The translations under genes were made by a program, and so were the position numbers. This document shows positions 46,090 through 53,379 of a DNA stretch of 64,000 nucleotides, one piece after another. The stretch covers positions 2,770,003-2,834,002 of the forward strand of contig NW_008705563.1 of the NCBI RefSeq assembly GCF_000186865.1, given 5' to 3'. The number at the start of each line of letters is the position of its first letter. The stretch's first letter is position 1. This DNA comes from Aureococcus anophagefferens. Taxonomy: Eukaryota; Sar; Pelagophyceae; Pelagomonadales; Pelagomonadaceae. Below the pieces are notes generated by a model. The model made no database searches. It was given only the letters and a program-made list of their open reading frames with translations, and had not been told where the DNA came from.

Positions 46090-48005
46090 ATGGGGGATGC
46101 CATGCCGCCCTCTCCAGAAGCGTCGACGACGCGCTTCGAGGACGTCGACCTCGCATCTACAGAGTACCTGCGCGGGTCGTCGCCCATGGCCGACGTCGAG
46201 TCGCCGCTGAGCAAGACGGAGCCCGCGGGCACGAGCCACGTGCGCGGCCTGTCGTCGGTGACGGGGCTGCCCCTGGGCGAGTGTGCGACGGCGCCGAGCA
46301 AGCCGAAGACGCCGAAGAAATCGAAGGCGCACGTCAAGGCCGCCTGGGTCGGCCGGCGCACGCTCGCCGCCGGCTTCTTCCCCTTCAAGCCGGAGGAAAA
46401 CGACCGCGCCGGCGGCGCGCGGTCGTCGCTCGCGGAGTTCCAGGCGCGGCGGGCGACGCAGGTCCGCGCGGCCGCGCACGCCCGGGTGCCCCGGGGCGCC
46501 CACAGCGCCGCCTGGGGGGACCGGGCCTGGGCGGGCCTGCCGGCCGTGCTCGACGGCTTCGCGACGCCGAGAGTCCCGCTGTGGCACGCGGCCGCGCACG
46601 ACCCGGGCCCGGACGTCGTCCGCGACGCCAAGGTGCGCCTGCTGGACCCGGAGGGCACGCGCCACGGCGCCGTCGGCCGGCGCGTGCGCGCGCTCCAGCT
46701 CGCGCGCGCGCGCCTCGCGCGCCTCGGCTTCTGGTCCGACCTCGGGCAGCAAAAGGGTGATTCAACGTCGCTTCAACGTGAGTGTTCCGCGCGCGCGCGT
46801 TTCGGAAACAGCACCCACGCTTCGAGAGCGCTCCGTGAGATGATCGCTCGTCCAAAAATCAGCCGAAACGAGCGGAAAACGGCCGAGATCGGAGCCTTTG
46901 AAGTTGGGAATTTCGCACCCTTTTGCTGCCCAGGTCCGACCTCGCGGTCGTCGAGGAGCAGCTCGCGGCCGCGAGCGCGGCGCTGGACGCGCGCTGCGCG
47001 GCGGAGATCGAGGAGGACCACGCCTGCCGCGTCGCGGCGCTCGAGGAGAAGCAGGCCGCGCGGCGGAAGTTGCACGCGGCGCGCGTCGCGCGCGCGGAGC
47101 TCCGGCGGACGCAGACGGCCGCGATCATCGCGGAGCAGCGCAAGAACGCCGAGGCGCTCGCCGTCATCAACGACATCCCGCTCTTGAAGCCGAGCGCCGA
47201 GCTCGAGAAGAACGAGCTCGCGGAGCTCCTCGAGGTGAAGCCCTTCGCGGACGGCGCTCTCATCATCCAGGAGGGCGAGGTCGCGGCGCCGCCGGAGCTC
47301 ATCATCGTGGCCAGGGGGTCCGTCGACGTGCTCACGGCGTCCATGGCCGTCGTCGCGAGCCTGGACGCGCCCTTCTACGTCGGCGAGGGGCGCCTCATCA
47401 CTGGCGAGGCCGCGTCGGCGTCCGTCCGCGCGCGCGGGCCCGTCGAGGCCCTCATCCTCAGCGCGACGAACTTCCGCATGCTGGCGAACTCGCCGAACAT
47501 GCGCTACATGATCCCCATGATGAAGCGCGAGATCGAGATCCGCAACTTCGAGCGCGCGTCGAAGCAGCGCGGCGGCAGCCTGTGGAACCAGCTCAAGCGC
47601 GACGCGCGCTTCATCCGCCACGTGAAGACGCACGCGTCGTCGCTCCAGCTCGACATCCACGTCGCCTTCTACCAGGCCGTGGAGCACTACCGGAGCGTGT
47701 CCGGCAGCGACGACGTCCTCGAGCGCAACGCCGCGGCCAAGGCGACGACGCGCCTCGTCGACAACGCGGACCACCTCCTCTGCGCGACGCCCCAGGAGAA
47801 GCACGCCATGCTCCACACGCTCGAGTCCATCCGCGGCACGAAGGACGCGCCCCACGCCGCCTTCGACAGCCTCAAGAAGGACTCGGAGCGCGTCATCGAG
47901 GACACGATCATGGCGTCCTTCAAGGGCTGCGGCGCCTACCGCCGCTTCGTCGAGGAGGTCTTCCCCGTCGTCCCCGTCACGCCCACGGGGCGCGACTCGT
48001 ACTGA
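46090..48005 (+). CDS. Cyclic-nucleotide-binding plus RGS-like protein; contains an introner
   Basis: Exons 46090-46733 and 46934-48005 give 571 residues from ATG 46090 (MGDAMPPSPEASTTRFEDVD). The N-terminal third is disordered with a WD/basic segment. After the intron a coiled coil (VVEEQLAAASAALDARCAAE) leads to LLEVKPFADGALIIQEGEVA, PPELIIVARGSVDVLTA and SVRARGPVEALILSATNFRM, a cyclic-nucleotide-binding-type beta roll; the phosphate-binding Arg motif is not obvious. The C-terminal part (RFIRHVKTHASSLQLDIHVA, FYQAVEHYRS, HAAFDSLKKDSERVIEDTIM, ASFKGCGAYRRF) matches an RGS helix bundle, which speeds GTP hydrolysis on G-alpha. It probably links a second messenger or crippled ligand site to G-protein control. 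Confidence 0.75.
46742..46933 (+). mobile_element. Introner element copy D (192 bp), GT-AG intron
   Basis: Flanked by perfect 8-bp copies GTCCGACC (46734-46741 and 46934-46941). The intron is 46734-46933, 200 nt, phase 2. Ends GGCAGCAAAAGGGTG and CACCCTTTTGCTGCC are perfect complements, with C/G at the sixth position where copy B has G/C. The interior differs from copy B at only a handful of bases and has the same orientation. Confidence 0.92.
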
Positions 48006-48233
48006 CCCGGTGTGTTGTGGAGGGAGCGCGTGGACGCGCGATGCGATCTGATGCGGACGGATGCGGAGGCCATCGCGCCGCGGGTCGCCGCGGGTCGCCG
48101 TGGGTCGCCGTCGAAGCGTGCAGCGGATTAATCGATGGCAGCTTGCGCCCGCCGCGCCGCGTCGTAGCTGAGGCCCTGGGCAGCGGCGGCAGCACCGTCG
48201 CGCCTGCCCGCGCGCGCCGCCAGTGCGACCCGG
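48006..48233. other. Intergenic with 10-bp tandem repeat
   Basis: 228 bp before the DMT transporter. It holds about three copies of GCCGCGGGTC/GCCGTGGGTC at 48078-48110 and no clear promoter motif. Confidence 0.5.
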
Positions 48234-49463
48234 ATGGCGTTGCTCATCGAGGCGCACTGGCTCATCCCCACGGTCTTTGCGACGTCCTGCTGGGCGCTGT
48301 CGGACGTCTGCTGCGACTGCGCCATCGCCGGCGGCGGCGACGACGAGAGCGCTGCAGCGCCGCCGCCGGTGGAAAAAAAGCCGACCCGGGGCGACGCGGG
48401 CCCCGACGCGGCCGCGGGCCCCGTCGCGTCGTTGTCGTCGTCGTCGCCGTCGAAGGGCGACCGGCCGGAGCGGTGGGGCGCGCAGCTGACGCCGGAGCAG
48501 AACGCCATCGTGTCGGCGCTCGTCTCCCTGTGCGCCTGCGGCGCATCGCTGCGCCTGGGCTTCGGGTCCCTCGGCGACGTGAGCAAGACGACGGACGGCG
48601 CCGTCGCCGTCTTCGCGGGCGCCGTGCACTTCGTGGCCTACGCCGTGGAGCTGCGGGCCTACCGCACGGCGAGCAGCACGGTGATCACGCCCCTGCTGCA
48701 GCTCTCCGCCGTGTGGATGACGCTGCTGCGGGCCGCGCAGCCGCTGCTCCTGTCGACGCTCTTCTTCGACGTGAGCGCGGCCGAGGAGGAGGAGGTCGCG
48801 CTCGACGGCGCGTCGCTCTACGTGGCGTCGTCGGCCATGCACCCGGCGCACCTGCTGGCCATCTTCTGCATCTTCGTCGGCGGGTTCCTGCCGGCCGCGC
48901 GCGGCCGCGTGTCGCGGTTCTGCGAGGCCAAATTCTACGCCGAGGACGCGGTGCGCTTCTGCATCGTCGGCGAATTGCTCATCTGCGTCTACAACGCGCT
49001 GCTGCACGCCTGCACCTTCGAGGCCGGCGCGGCGGCCGCGGACCGCGGCGACGTGCTCCGCTTCTTCGCCCTGAGTCGGCTGGGCAACGCGCTCGCGTGT
49101 GCGTGCATCGTTCTGTGCGGCCTGAGCGACGGCTTCCGGTGGGACGACGTCCGCGCGCTGCGGCGCGCGGACCGGCGCTACCTCGGCGTCGCGGCCGCGG
49201 GCGAGCTGCTCTCGGTGACGGGCGTCTGCGTGGTCATGTTCTCCTACGCGAACTTCCACGAGCCCGCCGTCGTCAACGCCGCCGAGGGCGGCGTCCAGCA
49301 GCTCCTCAACCTCGTCTTCGCCATCGCGCTGCGGGCTTTCGCGGGCTTCGGGCGCGAGGTCGACGACCGGAGGACCAAGCTCGTGTCCTTCGCCCTCGTC
49401 TCCATGGGCCTCTACCTGTCGACCATCGAGGCCGCGCCCCTGCCGCCGCCGACCCACCGCTAG
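48234..49463 (+). CDS. EamA/DMT-type multi-span transporter
   Basis: 409 residues from ATG 48234. About ten membrane segments are visible: WLIPTVFATSCWALSDVCCD, AVAVFAGAVHFVAYAVEL, TVITPLLQLSAVWMTLLRAA, HLLAIFCIFVGGFLPAA, FCIVGELLICVYNALLHACT, GNALACACIVLCGLSDG, GELLSVTGVCVVMFSYANFH, VVNAAEGGVQQLLNLVFAIA and LVSFALVSMGLYLSTI. The arrangement and the loop Ala/Gly patterns suggest a drug/metabolite transporter. A 70-residue hydrophilic Asp/Pro/Ser insert after the first helix is unusual. Substrate unknown. Confidence 0.6.
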   Translation: MALLIEAHWLIPTVFATSCWALSDVCCDCAIAGGGDDESAAAPPPVEKKPTRGDAGPDAAAGPVASLSSSSPSKGDRPERWGAQLTPEQNAIVSALVSLCACGASLRLGFGSLGDVSKTTDGAVAVFAGAVHFVAYAVELRAYRTASSTVITPLLQLSAVWMTLLRAAQPLLLSTLFFDVSAAEEEEVALDGASLYVASSAMHPAHLLAIFCIFVGGFLPAARGRVSRFCEAKFYAEDAVRFCIVGELLICVYNALLHACTFEAGAAAADRGDVLRFFALSRLGNALACACIVLCGLSDGFRWDDVRALRRADRRYLGVAAAGELLSVTGVCVVMFSYANFHEPAVVNAAEGGVQQLLNLVFAIALRAFAGFGREVDDRRTKLVSFALVSMGLYLSTIEAAPLPPPTHR

Positions 49464-49587
49464 TCTTTTCGCTCCGCCTAACCGGTCGCTTCGTCCGAGT
49501 GCGCAAGCACCCCGGCCGGGATCATCAGCTCTTTGTGAGACACCCATTTCTCAAGCGCGATGGTCGACCGCCGCGCGCGTCGATGAG

Positions 49588-51103
49588 ATGGTGGCGAAGC
49601 AGCAGTCCTACGTGTCGCGCAGCGCCTGGTGCGCGTCGGTGAACGCCTGGCGCAAGCGCCATGCAAAGTTCGAGGAGGCGGCCCTCTTCTGGTGCGGGCT
49701 CGAGACGTCGACCATCGAGGCTGCCCCCCACGGCGCCGCGCGCAGGTTCTGCTCCCTGGGCTACATGGCGCCCTGGACCTTCATCGGGTCGCTCATCGCC
49801 TTCTTCAAGGCGAGCCGGAACGCGAACTTTTACGCGCGCGGCCCGCGTCCCTCGAACGGTCGCCGCGGCGAACCGGCGCGGCCTTTAGGTCGAGCTCTAC
49901 GGCATCTACTACATCATGGGCCTGCCCGTGAGCTTCCTCCAGCAGCGCTACGACACGTACTGGGACATGAAGTTCGGCAGCTCGAAGATGTACCTCTTCC
50001 GGGGCCAGATGAACTTCCTCGTCATCCTGGTCGTCGTGCTGCTCATGCCGATGATGCTGCTGCAGCGCGGCGCGATGCTCGCCCTCATGGCCGCGCTGGG
50101 CGTGTCGAGCTGGATGCTCCACGGCACGGCGTGCATGCTCGCGTCCATGGTGTCGACGAGCGCGATCTCCGCGCTGCAGACGGGCTTCCGGACGCCGGAG
50201 CTCCTCGCGATCGTCGCGTGCTACTACCTCAACATCGGCTCGACGGCGTCGCCGGCGTCGATTAGAGTGTTCTTCATCTTGATGGCGACGCTGGCCGTGA
50301 GCGGCCTCGTCGCCTGGACCATGCTCGTGCTGTCGCCGAAGATCCAGGCGCTTTTGGCGGACAAGGACCGCTGCGTCGACGAGCTCGACATGACCAAGGC
50401 GCCCCTCATCGAGGACAAGGCCAAGGCGCCGGTGTCCGGCTCGGGGGCGACGGCGGCCTTCCGGCGGAACTCGAGCGCCGAGGACGTGTCCGCGGCGCCG
50501 GGCGACGACGAGGCGCCGGGCAGGCTCGAGGGCGACGAGGCCGCGGCCGAAACGCCGGCGGACGGCGACGACGACAAGCCGACCTTCGACGCGCTGAGCG
50601 GCAACGACATGGAGGCCATCGCCAAGCAGGTCTGGCCCTGCCGCGTCGCCCTCTTCTGGACCATGTTCGGCTCCATCTTCACGGCCGCGTTCTTCGCCTA
50701 CGCGAACTCGAACTCCGGCATCGACATCGAGCAGGTGCTCTACTTCACGCGCCTCTTCGGCGATTTGTTCGGCCGGCCCTTCACGTCCCTGCCCCGGCCC
50801 AAGTGCCTCCAGACGGGGCAACAGCTCGCGACCTTTGCCATCTCGCGGCTCATCTTCTCCGTGATCTTCTTCGTCTACATCTTCGTGCCGGGCATCCCGT
50901 CGTCGGACCTCTTCGTCATCGCGGACATCGGCATCTTCTCCGTGTCGTCGGGCTACCTCGGCATCATCTCCTACGAGTACGCCGCGCGCGACTTCAAGTC
51001 CACCGCGGCCAAGTCCTACGCGGCGACGCTCATGAACACGACCTTCCAGATCTCCATGTTCCTCGCCGTCCTCCTCGGCATCATCATCTCCGAGTGCCTG
51101 TGA
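49588..51103 (+). CDS. Equilibrative nucleoside transporter (SLC29-like), one intron
   Basis: Exons 49588-49809 and 49889-51103 give 478 residues from ATG 49588. YMAPWTFIGSLIAFF resembles the LPWN-type first helix of ENT proteins. Eleven membrane segments can be marked, with a large acidic cytosolic loop after the sixth (SSAEDVSAAPGDDEAPGRLE). FTRLFGDLFGRPFTSL matches the conserved FDxxGR motif at the start of the C-terminal half, followed by RLIFSVIFFVYIFVPGI and GYLGIISYEYAARDF. ENT carriers move nucleosides or nucleobases down gradient. The plasma membrane or an endomembrane is likely. Confidence 0.78.
49810..49888 (+). other. 79-nt GC-AG intron
   Basis: Exon AAG, then GCGAGCC as donor, and GCCTTTAG as acceptor; phase 0. 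It joins IAFFK to VELYGIYYIMG and restores the frame for the nucleoside transporter. Confidence 0.8.
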
Positions 51104-51418
51104 CCCGTCGATCCGCGCCCCCCGGAGCGACCCGCGCGCGCCTCGCATCGCATCCCCCCCCTCGCTCGCCCGCAACGGCTGGCCATCGCCGCGCGCTCCG
51201 GTAACACCTGTGTCCCTTCAGCGTTTACCGCAACGTCGACCTGCGTAAACCGCCGCGCTCTGCGGAGCTCGATGGAGAAGTTTAGACGTCTCGGGCTGTG
51301 CGAAGCGGACGCCGCCTGTGGCCCCGGTGACATGGGCTAGGACACAAAACGCCAAGGGCTGCCCACCTCGGACACCGCGCTGCCCGCCTCCCGTACGCCG
51401 CTGCCCGCCTCCCGTACC
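51104..51418. other. Intergenic region, 315 bp
   Basis: Lies between the nucleoside transporter and the basic unknown gene, both on the plus strand. It contains a C-rich stretch (51140-51170), a 19-bp direct repeat (GCTGCCCGCCTCCCGTAC, at about 51378 and 51397) directly before the downstream ATG, and nothing gene-like. Confidence 0.55.
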
Positions 51419-52294
51419 ATGGCCGGCGGGCGCCACGGGAACCTCTATAGAAAGGAGTTCGACCTCTTGAACTCGAGCTTCGACTCGCCGAGCTCGGTGA
51501 AGAAGCTCAGCGAGGAGGAGAAGTGGGACGACACGCGGAAGATGAACCGGCTCCTCGGCTACAACACGCCGCCGGCGAAGCAGGCGACGAGCCCGAAGGA
51601 GCAGTACATGATGGACTGGACGAAGCTCCACACGTCCCAGGAGATGCTCGACTACGAGCAGCGCATGAAGAAGTACGTGCGCAAGGAGCTCCAGACGCCC
51701 TACGAGCAGGACTACCACGACGTCCACAAGCCCATCACGGGCTATATAGCCGCGAAGACGCCGCTCCACGACGACATCAACCGGCGGAACTGCCGCGTCC
51801 CCGACGAGACCAAGGAGCTCAGCTTCAACACCTACATCCCGCAGAAGCGCCAGGCCATGCGCAAGATCCTCGCGGCGAAGGCCGCGGACGCCGTCAAGGC
51901 CCTCGCGCGCAAGGGCGCCCGCGTGTCGACGTACGCGGCCGGCGGCGTCCGCGCGACCATCTCCGGCGGCGCGCGCGTGCCCCTCCCGCCGGCCCTCGAC
52001 GGCTCGGCGCGGCCGCAGATGGAGACGCGGCGCTTCAAGCGCACGTTCTTCGCCCTGCCGGGCAACCGGCCGGAGCCGAAGCGGACGCCGGAGCTCGAGT
52101 CCGTCGGCGACGCGCTCAAGCACGGCAAGGGCGCGCGCACGTCCGTCGCGAAGCGGCTCTTCGGCCGGTCCCTCGCGCGGACCAAGCCCGTCGCGCCCGC
52201 GGGCTCCGGGGACCTCGACGCGCTCGGCGGCGCGCTCGTGCCCGCGGCGCGGCGCGACGACGCGCCGACCTACACACCCGTCGAGGCGTTCTAA
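51419..52294 (+). CDS. Basic protein of unknown function
   Basis: 291 residues from ATG 51419 (MAGGRHGNLYRKEFDLLNSS). The protein is Lys/Arg-rich with mixed helix and polar loops (LSEEEKWDDTRKMNRLLGYN, DWTKLHTSQEMLDYEQRMKK, YVRKELQTPYEQDYHDVHKP). The middle has SFNTYIPQKRQAMRKILAAK. The C-terminus is Ala/Arg-rich. No domain is recognised. The stop codon lies inside a 28-bp tandem duplication. Confidence 0.65.
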   Translation: MAGGRHGNLYRKEFDLLNSSFDSPSSVKKLSEEEKWDDTRKMNRLLGYNTPPAKQATSPKEQYMMDWTKLHTSQEMLDYEQRMKKYVRKELQTPYEQDYHDVHKPITGYIAAKTPLHDDINRRNCRVPDETKELSFNTYIPQKRQAMRKILAAKAADAVKALARKGARVSTYAAGGVRATISGGARVPLPPALDGSARPQMETRRFKRTFFALPGNRPEPKRTPELESVGDALKHGKGARTSVAKRLFGRSLARTKPVAPAGSGDLDALGGALVPAARRDDAPTYTPVEAF

Positions 52295-52335
52295 TGCCAC
52301 TGTGTGTGTCGAGGCGTTCTAATGCCCTGTGTGTG
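52280..52335. repeat. 28-bp tandem duplication spanning a stop codon
   Basis: GTCGAGGCGTTCTAATGCC plus a TG-rich tail occurs at 52280 and again at 52308. The first copy holds the stop codon of the basic protein; the second lies in the gap before the opposing gene's stop. Confidence 0.85.
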
Positions 52336-53163
52336 TTATGAGTCCGGTCTCCGCGCCACGAACATGGAGAGTCGGCGGCCGTCGTCGATCTCGGCGACGT
52401 CGTCCCGGAGGATGTCCAAGTCCGGGAACGCGGCCCGCAGCTCGCCCGGGCGGAGCAGGACGGCGGGATCCGTCGGGTGCGCGCAGCCCTCCATGAACGT
52501 ATGGTACAGCAACAAACCGCCGGGGGCGAGCGCGTCGCCGAGCTCCCTCAGCGTCGGCCGGTGCAGGAACCGCGCGACCGTGACGACGTCGAAGGGCCCC
52601 GGCGCCGCGGCCGCGACGTCGCCGGCTTTCTCGAGCGTCGCGCGGACGGCCTCGGCGCGATAGCCCTGGCGCGCGCAGAGCCGCTCGAAGCGCGCGAGCG
52701 CGGCCGCGTCGCGGTCGACCGCGACGACGCGCAGGCCGAAGCGGAAAAGCGTCGCCGCGTCGCGGCCCGAGCCCGCGCCGACGTCGAGCGCGCGGCCACA
52801 TCGCGGCAAAAGGTCCGCGCTCGCGGCGAGCAGGGGCGACGCGTCGAAGAGGAAGCGGCCCGCGGGCGACGGGCCGCGCTCCGGGCCGCCGCCGGCGGAG
52901 ACGCCGACGACGTTCCAGCGGCAGCGCTCGCTGCGCGTCGCGAACCAGGCGCGGACCTCCGCGACGAACGGCGCGTCGCAGTGCACGAGCAGTTTCGTCG
53001 CGCGGCTCGGCATCTCGAAGCCCCGGTCCCGCAGCTCCTCCCAGGGAATGTTGTAGGCGCCGGCCGCGTGGCCCGCCTCGAAGCGCGCGGCGTCGCGCAC
53101 GTCGAGGATGCGCGTTGCAGCGCGCTGCAGCTCGTCCGAAGCAGCTAGGTCTAGCTGAGCCAT
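52336..53163 (-). CDS. Rhodanese-like domain fused to SAM methyltransferase
   Basis: 275 residues from ATG 53163. Residues 1-75 form a rhodanese-type fold (ATRILDVRDAARFEAGHAAG, AYNIPWEEL), with CDAPFVAEVR at the active-site loop, so the catalytic Cys may be C62. From about 115, GRALDVGAGSGRDAATLFRF is SAM motif I of a class I methyltransferase, followed by VVAVDRDAAALARF, FDVVTVARFLHRPTL and LAPGGLLLYHTF. This resembles TehB/thiopurine-type small-molecule methyltransferases. A role in methylating a sulfur or metalloid compound is possible. It ends convergent with the basic unknown. Confidence 0.78.
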   Translation of the reverse strand: MAQLDLAASDELQRAATRILDVRDAARFEAGHAAGAYNIPWEELRDRGFEMPSRATKLLVHCDAPFVAEVRAWFATRSERCRWNVVGVSAGGGPERGPSPAGRFLFDASPLLAASADLLPRCGRALDVGAGSGRDAATLFRFGLRVVAVDRDAAALARFERLCARQGYRAEAVRATLEKAGDVAAAAPGPFDVVTVARFLHRPTLRELGDALAPGGLLLYHTFMEGCAHPTDPAVLLRPGELRAAFPDLDILRDDVAEIDDGRRLSMFVARRPDS

Positions 53164-53379
53164 GAGCTGCTACATGCCCTGGCTTGTAGGCAAAGCGCAA
53201 ATAATTTAATTGAACGGCAACATCTTCGACAACGCGCCGGTACCTGCCTCGGGGCTGCGGCATGGCCGCCGTCGTTACCGGCCTTGCGACCGGTCCCGGC
53301 GCCGCGCGGTGAGCGGCGGACCGCGCGCCGCCGGCGCGACCGGCGCCGCGCGCTGCGCCGCGAAACGTTCGACGAAACG

